A DNA stretch of 64,000 nt from Intrasporangium calvum DSM 43043 (lineage in GTDB: Bacteria; Actinomycetota; Actinomycetes; Actinomycetales; Dermatophilaceae). The DNA lies in NCBI RefSeq assembly GCF_000184685.1, contig NC_014830.1:806001-870000 (forward strand), read 5' to 3'. This document shows positions 31,951 through 41,230 of the stretch, in pieces (positions within the stretch are counted from its first letter, which is position 1; every line of letters starts with the position of its first letter). Position numbers and translations under genes: made by a program. The notes under the pieces were generated by a model, which ran no database searches, was not told the DNA's origin, and worked only from the letters and a program-made list of their open reading frames with translations.

Positions 31951-34289
31951 GACGTCATCTTCTTGACACTGACGGCGGCGAGCTTGACCTGCGGCTGCTT
32001 GGAGACCGGGTCCCAGGCGGTCAAGGTCAGCTCGTTCGCCGCGGTCGGGTGGGCCTGCTCGGGGGCGTCGCTTGACGACGTGTCGCCGAGTCGGTCCCGG
32101 TAGCCGTAGTGGAAGGGCGCGAACACCACCCCTTCGCGGGAGCCGGTGAGCCGGGCCGGAGCCTCGAGGTGCCCGCGAGCCGACTCGACGCGGACCAGGT
32201 CGCCCTCGACGATGCCGAGCGCCTCCGCGTCAGCGGCGGCCAGCTCGACCCACGGACGCGGTGCCGCATCCTGGAGCTGCCGGGCCCGGCCCGTCTTCGT
32301 GCGGGTGTGGAAGTGGTACGTCGTTCGGCCGCTCGTGAAGAGGAACGGGCGCTCCTCGCTCGGCGGTTCGTGCGGCGGGTGGTGGTGGGCCGCCTTGAGG
32401 ATCGCGCGGCCCGCCGCGCCGAGGTCGGCGTGGTCCTTGCGCTCGAAGGCCGCCCCCGTCGTCAAGTCATGGCCGTAGTCCTCGCAGTACGCGGTGTCGG
32501 TGTTGAACCGATGGTCGGTGTAGAGCCGCTCCGTCCCCTCGGGTGCCGACTCGGTGCAGGGCCACTGGATCCCCGAGCCGCCGCGCAGCTTGGCGTAGCT
32601 CAGCCCGCTGTAGTCGCAGGGGCGTCCCCGCGTGACCTCCTTGAAGGCCTCGAAGCACTCCTCCGGTGTACTCCACTTGACCAACGGCTGACCGTCCTTG
32701 TCCTGCAGACCCAGCCCAGCGGCATACGACAGGAAGATCTCGAGGTCGGGCTTGGCCTCTCCCGGCGGCTGGACCGCACGCTCGGAGAGGTGCACGGTCC
32801 GATCGTGGTTCGTGTACGTGCCCACCTTCTCGCCCCACAGGGCGGCCGGCAGCACGACGTCCGCCAAGGCTGCGGTCTCGGTCAGGAACGCGTCACTCAC
32901 CACGAGGAAGAGCCTGTCCTGCTTGAGGATCGAGCGGATCCGGTGCAGCTCCGGGAGCGAGACCGCGGGGTTCGTGCCCGACACCCAGAGGAATCGGATC
33001 GACCCCTCTTCGGCGTAGCGCATGATCTGCATGATGTGCGTCGGCGGAGCCCAGGAGGGGATCTGGGCGGGCTCGACGTTCCACAGCCGAGCCAGGTCGG
33101 CCACATGCTGGGGGTTCTGCCAGTTCCGCATGCCGACGAGGTCGCCGTCCGCGCCGGTCTCCCGGGTGTTCTGCGCGGTCGGCTGTCCGTTCAGCTGGAA
33201 GACCGAGCACCCCGGCTTGCCGATCATGCCGCGGAGCAGGGTGATGTTGTTGACCTGGCAGGCGGAGGCCGTCGCCTCGTGGGACTGGTAGACGCCCTGG
33301 AGGCAGGTGGACACGAGGCGCTGCGCTTCGCCGATGACCCGGGCCGCGCGCTCGATGTCCGCTGCCGCCACCCCGCAGATCCCCGCCACCGTGTCGGGGT
33401 CGTAGGCCGCGACGACCTCCGCGAGACGGTCGAAGCCGATCGTGTGCTGGTCCACGAAGTCGGTGTCGACCATGCCGTTGCGGATGAGCGCGGCCTGGAT
33501 GCCGTTCAGCAGCGCGAGGTTGGTGCCGGGCCTGACGGCCAGGTGGACCTCGGCTCGTTCGGCCACCGCCGTGCGGCGCGGGTCGACGACGACGAGCCGC
33601 GGTGGCTCCGGTCCCTCGAGCCGGTCGAGCACCCGCGCCCAGAGCACGGTGTGCGTCTCGGCCATGTTGTGGCCCACGAGGAAGAGGGTGTCGCAGAGAT
33701 CGAAGTCGGCGAGGCTGCCCGGGTCCCCATCGGTGCCGAAGGACTCCTTGAGGGCGAAGTCCGACGTCGCGGTGCAGAGCCGGGTGTTCGCGTCGAGGTG
33801 TGGTGTGCCGATGCCGCCGCGGACGATGAGGCCCAAGGTGTAGTAGTCCTCCAGGAAGAGCTGCCCGCTCGTGAAGAAGCCCATCCCGAGTGGCCCGTGA
33901 CGTCTGAGGACCTCGCGGCTGCGCTCGACCACGAGGTTCATCGCTTCGTCCCACGAGGCCGCCCGCAGCTCGCCACCGTCCCGGACCAGAGGAGTGGTGA
34001 GGCGGTCCGGCGACCGGTTCGCCTGCCACCCGAAGAGGCCCTTGGGGCCGAGTCTCCCGTGGTTGACCCGGTCCTGCTCACGGCCCCGGACCCCGACCAT
34101 CCGGCCACCCTGGACCGCGATGTCGATGCCGCAGCCGTTCGAACACAGGACACAGGCGGACTGATGCCATTCGACGTCCGACTCCCGGACGCCCTCGTCC
34201 AGGTACATGTCGACCCGGGCGGGCCACGGGTCCCCCGGCAGGTGTGGGGTCCGCGGCCCCCAGACGTCCTCGATGCGGTTGATGCTCAT
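31947..34289 (-). CDS. molybdopterin oxidoreductase, NasA/FdhF-like
   Basis: This 780-residue cytoplasmic enzyme of the bis-MGD family resembles assimilatory nitrate reductases and formate dehydrogenases. The N-terminal Fe-S region has Cys46, Cys49 and Cys53 (CVLCSNGCG), but the usual fourth Cys (GRLCPKG) is Gly81 in GRLGPKGLFGW. Molybdopterin-binding segments follow (GQLFLEDYYTLG, DANTRLCTATSDFALKESFG, VDPRRTAVAERA), as does a C-terminal molydopterin-dinucleotide domain (TSGRTTYHFHTRTKTGRARQ). No electron-transfer partner is adjacent, only the 163-residue helical protein. AGGAGG precedes ATG 34289. Substrate uncertain. Confidence 0.85.
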   Translation of the reverse strand: MSINRIEDVWGPRTPHLPGDPWPARVDMYLDEGVRESDVEWHQSACVLCSNGCGIDIAVQGGRMVGVRGREQDRVNHGRLGPKGLFGWQANRSPDRLTTPLVRDGGELRAASWDEAMNLVVERSREVLRRHGPLGMGFFTSGQLFLEDYYTLGLIVRGGIGTPHLDANTRLCTATSDFALKESFGTDGDPGSLADFDLCDTLFLVGHNMAETHTVLWARVLDRLEGPEPPRLVVVDPRRTAVAERAEVHLAVRPGTNLALLNGIQAALIRNGMVDTDFVDQHTIGFDRLAEVVAAYDPDTVAGICGVAAADIERAARVIGEAQRLVSTCLQGVYQSHEATASACQVNNITLLRGMIGKPGCSVFQLNGQPTAQNTRETGADGDLVGMRNWQNPQHVADLARLWNVEPAQIPSWAPPTHIMQIMRYAEEGSIRFLWVSGTNPAVSLPELHRIRSILKQDRLFLVVSDAFLTETAALADVVLPAALWGEKVGTYTNHDRTVHLSERAVQPPGEAKPDLEIFLSYAAGLGLQDKDGQPLVKWSTPEECFEAFKEVTRGRPCDYSGLSYAKLRGGSGIQWPCTESAPEGTERLYTDHRFNTDTAYCEDYGHDLTTGAAFERKDHADLGAAGRAILKAAHHHPPHEPPSEERPFLFTSGRTTYHFHTRTKTGRARQLQDAAPRPWVELAAADAEALGIVEGDLVRVESARGHLEAPARLTGSREGVVFAPFHYGYRDRLGDTSSSDAPEQAHPTAANELTLTAWDPVSKQPQVKLAAVSVKKMTS
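32714..32728 (-). repeat. possible dispersed repeat copy 11, inside the molybdopterin gene
   Basis: GCCCAGCGGCATACG in the coding sequence is read in frame as SYAAGLG on the minus strand. The residues fit a helix, so this may be a true copy or chance. Confidence 0.5.
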
Positions 34290-34494
34290 CGAACGAACCT
34301 CCTCCTGCTCCTGTTGCTGCTCCTGCGGCTGGGCCGCGTCAGACTCGTGCGCTCACCCGGCCTCGGCGGACGTGGATGCGGCGGTGACGCCCGTCTGCCG
34401 TCATGCCGGGGACTTACCCGCGCGGCTCAAGACACGAACGCGGGTGGAACGCCCGTTCGGCGCACTGCCGATTGGGCGGCGGCGCTGAGGGAAC

Positions 34495-36048
34495 ATGAGG
34501 AGTATGGGCGGTTCGCAGCACGACGAGATCGAGCGGAAGTACGACGTGGAAGCGGGGACCGTCTTCCCCAACCTGGCCGAGGTTGAGGGCGTGGCACACG
34601 TGGGTCAGCCCGAGGAGCTCGATCTCGAGGCGGTGTACTTCGACACGGCCGATCTCGACCTGGCTCGCCACGGGGTCACGCTGCGGCGTCGCACCGGCGG
34701 GCACGATGCAGGCTGGCACCTCAAGCTGCCCAGAGTGAGTGACACCCGAACGGAGGTGCACGAACCGCTCGGGGACGCCGGGGAGCAGGTGCCGGACGCG
34801 CTCGTCGCCCCCATTCGCGCCATGGTGCGGGACCGGCCACTCCAACCGGTGGTCCGCCTCGCCACGGCGCGCCGCGAGTACGCCCTCCACGACGCCGCGG
34901 GAGGTGTCATCGCCACCGTCTGCGACGACCAGGTGCGCGCCGAACGGCTCGACGGGACAGGGGGACCCGGCTCGCGCGACAGCCTCGTCCAATCCTGGCG
35001 GGAGTGGGAGCTGGAGCTCGACCAGGGGGTGGAGGCGCTGCTCGACGTCGTCGAGGAGCAGCTGCTTGCGGCAGGCGCCGCACCAGCTGCCTCGGGGTCG
35101 AAGCTGCTCCGCGCGCTCGGTGATCTGCCGCCCGCCGAGCCGCCCGGCTCGGAGCACGCACCGACGGGATCGGCGCGCGCACTCTTCTCTGCCCACCTCG
35201 CCGAGCACACCGCCAAGCTGCACAGGCAGGATTCCGCGGTGCGGGCGGGCCGTCCTGAGGGCATCCACAAGCTTCGGATCGCCGGGCGGCGACTCCGCTC
35301 GGCCCTCGCGACGTGGCGTCCACAGCTCGACGGAGCGGCCACCGAGCCGGTGCGGGACGAGCTGCGCTGGCTCGGCGAGCAGCTGGCCCCGGCTCGCGAC
35401 GCGCAGGTCCTCCGCGAGCACCTCGCCGAGGTCCTGTCCGACCAGCCGGCGGAGCTGGTCGTCGGCTCGGTGGCCGCCCGCATCGACGACGAGCTGGGAG
35501 CGGCCTACCTCGCCGGTCGCGATCGTGCGGTGGAGGCGCTGGACGGCGACCGCTACCTCCGGCTGCTCGACGCCCTCGACCGGCTCATCGAGTCCCCGCC
35601 TCTGACATCCGGGAGTGAGGAGGCGGCCGAGCAGGTCGTGAAGGGACTGCTGCGCCGGGACGCCAAGCGGCTGCGGCGGGCGGTCCGTGACATCGATGCG
35701 GCAGGGGAACCCGGCGAGCGCGACGTCGCCTTCCACGAGGCCCGCAAGAAGGCCAAGCGCCTCCGGTATGCGGGTGAGATGGCCCGGCCGGTCCTCGGGA
35801 AGAAGGCCCGCTCCCTGGCAGCCTCCGCCAAGAAGGTGCAGGAGGCCCTGGGTGTCCACCAGGACTCCGTCGTCGCTCGCGAACGGCTGCGAGAGCTCGG
35901 GATGCAGGCGCACCTCGGCGGTGAGAACGCCTTCACGTTCGGGCGGCTGCACGGTGTGGAGGAGGCGCGCGCCGTCAGGGCCGAGGCCGACTTCGACCGG
36001 GCCTGGAAGCGGCTCCGGCGCAAGCACCTGAACCACTGGCTGGGCTAG
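34495..36048 (+). CDS. CYTH and CHAD domain protein
   Basis: This 517-residue protein combines an N-terminal CYTH domain (residues about 1-200; ExExK signature as EIERKYD, then YFDTADLDLARHGVTLRRR and WHLKLPR) with a C-terminal CHAD domain (about 225-517; GIHKLRIAGRRLRSALATW, HEARKKAKRLRYAGEM). CYTH enzymes hydrolyse triphosphates; CHAD domains bind polyphosphate granules through conserved His and Lys. The fusion is common in actinobacteria, probably acting on polyphosphate. GAGGGAAC precedes ATG 34495. Confidence 0.92.
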   Translation: MRSMGGSQHDEIERKYDVEAGTVFPNLAEVEGVAHVGQPEELDLEAVYFDTADLDLARHGVTLRRRTGGHDAGWHLKLPRVSDTRTEVHEPLGDAGEQVPDALVAPIRAMVRDRPLQPVVRLATARREYALHDAAGGVIATVCDDQVRAERLDGTGGPGSRDSLVQSWREWELELDQGVEALLDVVEEQLLAAGAAPAASGSKLLRALGDLPPAEPPGSEHAPTGSARALFSAHLAEHTAKLHRQDSAVRAGRPEGIHKLRIAGRRLRSALATWRPQLDGAATEPVRDELRWLGEQLAPARDAQVLREHLAEVLSDQPAELVVGSVAARIDDELGAAYLAGRDRAVEALDGDRYLRLLDALDRLIESPPLTSGSEEAAEQVVKGLLRRDAKRLRRAVRDIDAAGEPGERDVAFHEARKKAKRLRYAGEMARPVLGKKARSLAASAKKVQEALGVHQDSVVARERLRELGMQAHLGGENAFTFGRLHGVEEARAVRAEADFDRAWKRLRRKHLNHWLG

Positions 36049-36137
36049 GTCGCAGTTGCGGCCCATCCTGCCGTCGACCCCGCCGGGGGAGCTGCAGGGC
36101 CCCGCACTACCGTGGTGAGCAACGAGAGGAGTTCGCA

Positions 36138-36476
36138 ATGATCGTCATGACAACGCTCGGGCCCGGCGACACCGTGGGGGGCGGCCTGGGGCGCGCGGCC
36201 CGCGTTGCAGTGGCCGACGTGACCGACGGGCAGATCACATCGTGGACCGAGGTGCCGGTCGGGTGGGACTCCCTGCACGGCGAGGGGACCGAGGGCTCGC
36301 ACCACGCGCGGATCGCCACCTTCCTCAAGGAGCAGGGCATCGAGGTCGTCGTGACCGAGCACGTCGGGCTCGGGATGCAGCGGATGCTCGGCACGATGGG
36401 CCTGCGCCTCGTCCAAGGCGCCCACGGGGACGCCCGGCAGGCCGTGGTCACGGCCGCCGGGACCGCTTCTGGCTGA
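36138..36476 (+). CDS. NifX/NifB-like (dinitrogenase cofactor-fold) small protein
   Basis: This 112-residue protein has the ribonuclease-H-like fold of the NifX/NafY/NifB C-terminal family (IPR003731): ADVTDGQITSWTEVPVGWD, EGSHHARIATFLKEQGIEVV, EHVGLGMQRMLGTMGLRLV. In diazotrophs these proteins carry iron-molybdenum cofactor precursors. No nif genes are present here, and stand-alone members are widespread with unknown roles. It sits between the CYTH-CHAD gene and cobIJ (convergent). Confidence 0.8.
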   Translation: MIVMTTLGPGDTVGGGLGRAARVAVADVTDGQITSWTEVPVGWDSLHGEGTEGSHHARIATFLKEQGIEVVVTEHVGLGMQRMLGTMGLRLVQGAHGDARQAVVTAAGTASG

Positions 36477-36559
36477 CTTCCTGGGTGACCTCCTGGCCGC
36501 CCAGACCCTGGGCCGGTGCGGCACGGCGGAAACGCCCGAGGGCGCCGGGGTCGTCTGTC

Positions 36560-38113
36560 TCAGACGGCGGCCGGCTCAGGGACGAACCGCGGCGTCCAGA
36601 CCCTGCCCTCGGCGGTGACCCGGGTCCCGCTGGCCCCGATGATGAGCAGGCACTTCATGTCGATCGTCTCCGGGGAGAGGGCGCCGAGCGTCGTCACCGT
36701 CAGCGACTCCTCCGCGCGCCCGACGTCCCGGCCCACGACGACGACCGTGTCCGGCCCGCGGACCTCGAGCAGCACGTCCTGGGCGAGCGCGACCTGCTCG
36801 GTCCGGGTGCGCGACGCCGGGTTGTAGATCGCGAGGACGAGGTCCGCGTCGGCGGCCGCGCGGAGGCGGCGCTCGATCACGGACCACGGCTTGAGCCGGT
36901 CGGACAGGGACATGACCGCGAAGTCGCCGCCGAGCGGGGCCCCCGCGCGGGCCGCCACGGCCTGCGCCGCGGTGACTCCCGGGACGACCCGCACCGGCAC
37001 CTCGGCGAAGGCAGGGTCCTCCGCGGCCTCGAACACCGCTGCTGCCATCCCGAAGACGCCGGCGTCGCCGCCGGACACGACCGCGACCCGGTCGCCGGAC
37101 CTGGCCAGCTCGAGCGCGTGGCGGGCACGATCCACCTCGACCGTGTTGCCCGATGGGTGCCTCGTGAGCCCGGGCCGCTGTGGCACCCGGTCGACGTAGG
37201 GCGCGTAGCCCACCACGTGGTCGACCTCCGCGAGCACGGCGCTCGCCTCGGGCGTCAGCCACCGGTCGGGTCCCGGGCCGAGTCCCACGACGACGACCTC
37301 ACCCAGCCCCCCACCCGACGATTCCGTATGCCGCTGAGCCGGCTCAGCGGCATACGGAATCGTCGCGCGCCCGGCTGAGTCGTTGCGGAGGTCCCGGCCA
37401 GGCACGACGACCATCGACATGTACGGGACGCTGGCGGGGTCGACCTCCGTCACGGGGAGGACCCGCTCGACCGACGAGGTCGCGCGCTCGACGTAGCGCG
37501 CGTCCTCGAGCCGGCCCGCCTGGCGGAGCGCCTCGACGACGGCGGGGAAGGTGCGGCCGAGCTTCATGACGACCGCGGCCTCGGTGTCGGCGAGGCGGCG
37601 AGCCAGCTCGGGGACCGGCAGCGTGCCGGGAAGGATGGTGAGGACGTCCTCGTGCCGGCACAGCCCGGTCGCGACGGCGGCCGCGGAACCGCTCACCGAG
37701 GTGACTCCCGGGACGACCTCGGAGTCATAGCGGTCCGCGAGGCGGTCGTGGAGGTACATGTAGGTGCCGTAGAAGAGCGGGTCGCCCTCGGCGATCACCG
37801 CGACGTTGCGGCCCGCGTCGAGGTGCGCCGCGAGACGCGCGGCCGACTCATCGTAGAAGTCCGCCATCAACCCGTGGTAGCCGAGCGGATGGTCGGTCGC
37901 TCCCGTCGTGACGGGGTAGGCGAGCAACTCCTCGACGGCATCGTGGCGGAAGTACCGGGCTGCGATCCGGCGAGCGATCGAGTCACCCTTCGGGCCGCTG
38001 TGGAACGCGACGACGTCCGCGGCCCGGATGATCCGAGCGGCCTTGATGGTGACGAGTTCCGGGTCGCCGGGGCCGACCCCGACACCTCGGAGCCACCCGG
38101 CGGTGCGCTTCAC
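36560..38113 (-). CDS. cobIJ: bifunctional precorrin-2 C20- / precorrin-3B C17-methyltransferase
   Basis: This 517-residue cytoplasmic fusion performs two SAM-dependent steps of aerobic cobalamin synthesis. The CobI half (about 1-245) has GVGVGPGDPELVTIKA and AVIAEGDPLFYGTYMYL. The CobJ half (about 270-517) has VVVVGLGPGPDRWLTP, VVSGGDAGVFGMA and YNPASRTRTEQ. The linker (about residues 250-268, read IPYAAEPAQRHTESSGGG) is encoded by two head-to-head dispersed repeats forming a perfect palindrome. GTG 38113 overlaps the cobH stop by four bases. Confidence 0.93.
   Translation of the reverse strand: MKRTAGWLRGVGVGPGDPELVTIKAARIIRAADVVAFHSGPKGDSIARRIAARYFRHDAVEELLAYPVTTGATDHPLGYHGLMADFYDESAARLAAHLDAGRNVAVIAEGDPLFYGTYMYLHDRLADRYDSEVVPGVTSVSGSAAAVATGLCRHEDVLTILPGTLPVPELARRLADTEAAVVMKLGRTFPAVVEALRQAGRLEDARYVERATSSVERVLPVTEVDPASVPYMSMVVVPGRDLRNDSAGRATIPYAAEPAQRHTESSGGGLGEVVVVGLGPGPDRWLTPEASAVLAEVDHVVGYAPYVDRVPQRPGLTRHPSGNTVEVDRARHALELARSGDRVAVVSGGDAGVFGMAAAVFEAAEDPAFAEVPVRVVPGVTAAQAVAARAGAPLGGDFAVMSLSDRLKPWSVIERRLRAAADADLVLAIYNPASRTRTEQVALAQDVLLEVRGPDTVVVVGRDVGRAEESLTVTTLGALSPETIDMKCLLIIGASGTRVTAEGRVWTPRFVPEPAAV
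37316..37365. repeat. 50-bp perfect palindrome of two dispersed-repeat copies (12 and 13)
   Basis: The left half (37316-37340) and right half (37341-37365) are exact reverse complements with no loop. Each half contains CCGTATGCCGCTGAGCC or its complement. It lies wholly in the coding sequence between the CobI and CobJ domains. Confidence 0.95.
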
Positions 38114-38784
38114 AGCTCCTCCTCGCGGGCCAGGGCGTTGAGGGCGGACGCGGCCAGCGCCGATCCGCCGCGGCGCCCGTGGACGACGAGCCACGGGACG
38201 CCGAACGGGTTGTCGGCGAGCGCCACCTTGGACTCCGCCGAGCCGATGAAGCCCACGGGCGCACCGATGATCGCCGCCGGGCGGGGGCCGCCGTCCGCGA
38301 TGAGCTCGAGGAGGTGGAAGAGGGCCGTCGGTGCGTTGCCGATGGCGACGACGGCCCCCTCGAGGCGATCCCCCCACAGGGACACGGCTGCCGCGGACCG
38401 CGTGGTGCCCCAGGCGCGGGCCAGGTCGGGGACCCGGTCGTCCCTCAGGGTGCACACGACCTCGTTGTCGCGGGGCAGGCGGGCCCGCGTGATGCCCGAG
38501 GCGATCATCCGGGCATCCGTGAAGATCGGCGCTCCCTCGTCGAGGGCCATCCGCGCGGCGGCGACGACGCGGGGGTGGACGGCGATGTGCTCGGTGAGGG
38601 CGACGTCGCCGCTCGCGTGGACCATCCGGACGGCCACGACCCGGGCGTCCTCGGGCAGGTGGTCGAGCCGCGCCTCGGCGCGGATCGTGGCGAACGACCG
38701 GCGGTAGATCTCCTGGCCGTCCGTCTCGTAGGCGTAGCGACGGGTCGGTGGAGACGCGGTGGGGGGTGAGGAGTGCGCAGACAT
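38110..38784 (-). CDS. cobH: precorrin-8X methylmutase
   Basis: This 224-residue enzyme moves the C-11 methyl to C-12, converting precorrin-8X to hydrogenobyrinate. Signatures are MVHASGDVALTEHIAVHPRV (active-site His), ARMIASGITRARLP and AIIGAPVGFIGSAESK. It is translationally coupled to cobIJ. In related genomes cobG precedes cobH directly; here cobG is about 22 kb away beyond the accessory region. Confidence 0.93.
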   Translation of the reverse strand: MSAHSSPPTASPPTRRYAYETDGQEIYRRSFATIRAEARLDHLPEDARVVAVRMVHASGDVALTEHIAVHPRVVAAARMALDEGAPIFTDARMIASGITRARLPRDNEVVCTLRDDRVPDLARAWGTTRSAAAVSLWGDRLEGAVVAIGNAPTALFHLLELIADGGPRPAAIIGAPVGFIGSAESKVALADNPFGVPWLVVHGRRGGSALAASALNALAREEEL

Positions 38785-38827
38785 TGGCCGCCATCGTAGG
38801 GCGCCCCGTCGGCCGTCGTTGCGGCGC

Positions 38828-39241
38828 CTACTGCGAAGTCAATCCAGAGGACCGCAGGAACCGGTCGACCTGGATCCGCAACGCCACCCGTGACGGATTG
38901 GGCCTTGGTGTCCGGTACCGCACGGCGTATCGCTCCTCCGCGCGTCGAATCGAGGCAGGATCCGACCTCACCTCGACCGTCCCCTCGATGGTCGACCACC
39001 GGCGCCCGGCCACCTGGCAGGCCGCGACCCTGGGGTCGGCCGAGGCGTGGACCGCCTTGAGCGAGCTCCGGGACGTGATGACCCAGGCACACTGCCACTC
39101 GACATCGAGAGCCACGCCGACCGGGGTCACGTGTGGCCTACCGTCGATGCGCAACGTTGTCAGGGTGCACAGGTGACGTTCGCTCCAGAACTCCAAGAGC
39201 GATTCCGGGAAGTCGTCCCAGTCGGGTACCCACGCAGTCAC
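38828..39241 (-). CDS. PPOX-class split-barrel flavin/F420 protein
   Basis: This 137-residue protein has the pyridoxamine-phosphate-oxidase-like barrel. FWSERHLCTLTTLRIDGRPHVTPVGVA is the first part, then WVITSRSSLKAVHASADPRVAACQVAGRRW. Actinobacterial relatives bind F420 or heme and reduce varied substrates. GTG 39241 (VTAWVPDWDDFPESL) begins the domain; the frame extends upstream without similarity. It lies 44 bp before cobH and could be transcribed into it. It may be the first gene of the inserted island. Confidence 0.8.
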   Translation of the reverse strand: MTAWVPDWDDFPESLLEFWSERHLCTLTTLRIDGRPHVTPVGVALDVEWQCAWVITSRSSLKAVHASADPRVAACQVAGRRWSTIEGTVEVRSDPASIRRAEERYAVRYRTPRPNPSRVALRIQVDRFLRSSGLTSQ

Positions 39242-39389
39242 GCAACCATCTTCCCATCGGCACGAGCACCACTTTGCGGCGCTCTGCCCCATTTCCGCAC
39301 AACGACTCTCCGGCAGATCCGAGACCCGCGCGCCCCGGAGCCCGCGGATGGACGCGCAATCACGCGGGATGCCCTCAGTCCGAGCACTC

Positions 39390-39560
39390 GCCGTGCGCTG
39401 CGTCGACCAACAGGTCGATGTGAACACCGAGGAGATGAAGTCTGAGTCGAATGTTCCGACGACCGGATGGAACCCGTACAGCATCCGCATCAACCAGCAG
39501 TGGCGGATCTGCTTCACCTGGACACCCGCGGAAGACGTCGAGATCGGCGACCATCACTGA
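39390..39560 (+). pseudogene. HigB-type toxin, C-terminal remnant
   Basis: The frame ends YSIRINQQWRICFTW then PAEDVEIGDHH, the C-terminal hallmark of HigB/RelE-superfamily mRNA interferases (usually NxxWRICFxW...DVEIxDYH). The N-terminal half, with the catalytic basic residues, is not recognisable in any frame. The open frame runs from an ATG at 39348. Confidence 0.65.
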
Positions 39561-39574
39561 TCGAAGGAGGAACA

Positions 39575-39622
39575 AAGACGGCGACCACCCCCGATCCACC
39601 CGGGGAGGTCCTCCCATCCTGA
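39575..39622 (+). pseudogene. HigA antitoxin, N-terminal stub
   Basis: Fourteen bases after the HigB remnant, a frame reads KTATTPDPPGEVLPS and then TGA. HigA proteins begin with such a xTxxPDPPGEVLREEF stretch. The ATG is lost and the HTH is missing. Together with the preceding remnant it marks a decayed higBA module. Confidence 0.55.
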
Positions 39623-40157
39623 CCCCGCTGGAGGTCAAACCCGCTAGCGGCATCGAGGTCAGAGGGATCACCTCGGCGCCCTCCTCGACCAGATCCATCC
39701 CCTGCAGAGCGCCCGACTCACCCGAGTGCTACGCGGCGAAGTGGGGCAGGTCCGACTCCCTTGACCCCGTGTCCGCGAGATTGCTGTGGCCCGACTTCTT
39801 CACTCGCCAAACGGCAGGATACAAACTTGGCTACCGCATGTCGGCACCGGCCGAAGAACGTCGGCTACAGGTCCCTCGATGGACGGTGGCTCGACGCCGA
39901 AGAATGCAGGCAACCAGCCAGCTGTCTGAAGTCAGACCATGGCGACGTCGTCCTAGCCGAAGACCCCCGTTGCTCCCGTCGTCTAGTGCGCTAGCCTCCC
40001 CGTTTCACGCGACGTGGCCGGAGCGTTCCTGACGGCCGGGAGATTCGCGCGCGTCCTGCGCCATCGGACGACAAGCCGGTGGAGGAGATCGACACGGTCC
40101 AGACGATTCGTTCCCTCGCCGCCTGGTCTCGGTGAAGAGATTCTCGGTCGGTCAGCG
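39623..40157. other. gene-free stretch in the island
   Basis: Short open frames exist on the plus strand (to 39994 and 40032), but codon use is irregular and no family signature was seen. It is probably decayed sequence. Confidence 0.5.
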
Positions 40158-41042
40158 TCAGCCGAGCCGAGACCGGATGGCCGACACCGCCTGCTCGAAG
40201 GTGGCGGTCTCCGCCCAGAACACATCCCCAGGCTTGCCGTCGGTCCACGGGAGGACCAGCTCGTCGAAGCCGGCATCGCGGGCACGCTCGGCGGCGTCCA
40301 CGTATCCCTGGACGTCGTCACCGGGACGGACCGCGCCGAAGCCGAGGAGCAGCGACCTGCGCATCTGCGCCACGTCCCTCCCGTGGCGCTCGCACGCCGC
40401 CTCGACACCGGCGGCCTGCTGCCGCAACGTCGACCAGTACTCCGCGGCGCTCTGTCCCCCGATCTCCGGTCCACCGAAGGTGCTCCACCCGTCGCCGTAG
40501 CGTGCCGCGAGATCGAAGCCGCGCGGGCCGTGCGCGGCGACCAGCAGGAAGGGCCGCTCCGTCCCCGGTGGCAACGGCAGCGTCTGCAGCCCGCTGAAGC
40601 CCACCTCCGAGCCGTGCCACTCCGGCGCGCCCTCCCAGAGCGCTGCCAGTGCCTCCGCCGTCTCTGCGAAGCGGGCGCTCAACCGGCCGAACGGAACCGC
40701 CTTCCCCCGGTCGGCCGCGGCGTCGTGCAATGTGCCGGCACCGAGGCCGAGGACGACCCGCCCGCCGCTGATGTCGTTCACCGTTGCGGCCGCGCGCGCC
40801 AGCGGCACCGGGGTCCTGAAGGCAGCGGAGGACACCAGCGGTCCGAGCTCCAGCCGATCGGTGATCGTCGCCGCCGCCGCCAAGATGGTCCACCCGTCGG
40901 CGAGCCAACGTCCGGGCACGCTCGGGTGGGTCAGGTGGTCGGCGACGTAGAGCACGTCGAAGCCGAAGGCCTCGATCTGCCGGCTCACCTTCGAGAAGTC
41001 CTGCCAGGGTCGTGTCTGCAGCACCAGTGCGCCCAGCCTCAT
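40158..41042 (-). CDS. LLM-class F420-dependent oxidoreductase
   Basis: This 294-residue TIM-barrel protein of the luciferase-like family probably uses F420H2 or FMN. Typical segments are FDVLYVADHLTHPSVPGRW, LGPLVSSAAFRTPVPLARAA, DISGGRVVLGLGAG and GDGWSTFGGPE near the C-terminal third. The natural substrate is unknown. It is divergent from the SnoaL-like gene. Codon use and GC are host-like, so it may predate or have arrived with the island. Confidence 0.88.
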   Translation of the reverse strand: MRLGALVLQTRPWQDFSKVSRQIEAFGFDVLYVADHLTHPSVPGRWLADGWTILAAAATITDRLELGPLVSSAAFRTPVPLARAAATVNDISGGRVVLGLGAGTLHDAAADRGKAVPFGRLSARFAETAEALAALWEGAPEWHGSEVGFSGLQTLPLPPGTERPFLLVAAHGPRGFDLAARYGDGWSTFGGPEIGGQSAAEYWSTLRQQAAGVEAACERHGRDVAQMRRSLLLGFGAVRPGDDVQGYVDAAERARDAGFDELVLPWTDGKPGDVFWAETATFEQAVSAIRSRLG

Positions 41043-41230
41043 CAGAGCCTCCTCGGTCGATACCTCGATTGTGGACGCTCACCCGGCTGCGCGGGGCCTG
41101 AATGGCCACGTCGGTTCGGGGACGGGCCGCTAGCGCGCGCCCATCCTCCTTCGTGTGGCTCGTGCGGTCCTGTTCAGGGCCGCTGCCGGATGCCTACCCC
41201 CTTGTGGGTCGCGGCGTCTACATTCGAGGC

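Noticed and set aside
32109-34586. A plus-strand open frame of 825 codons
   Set aside because: It is antisense to the molybdopterin oxidoreductase, which has Fe-S and MGD motifs. The translation has no family pattern.
36138-36476. Nitrogen fixation function for the NifX-like protein
   Set aside because: No nif structural or assembly genes are present. Stand-alone members of this fold are common in non-diazotrophs.
36242-37378. Plus-strand frame of 378 codons after the NifX-like gene
   Set aside because: It overlaps cobIJ in antisense and has no recognisable domain.
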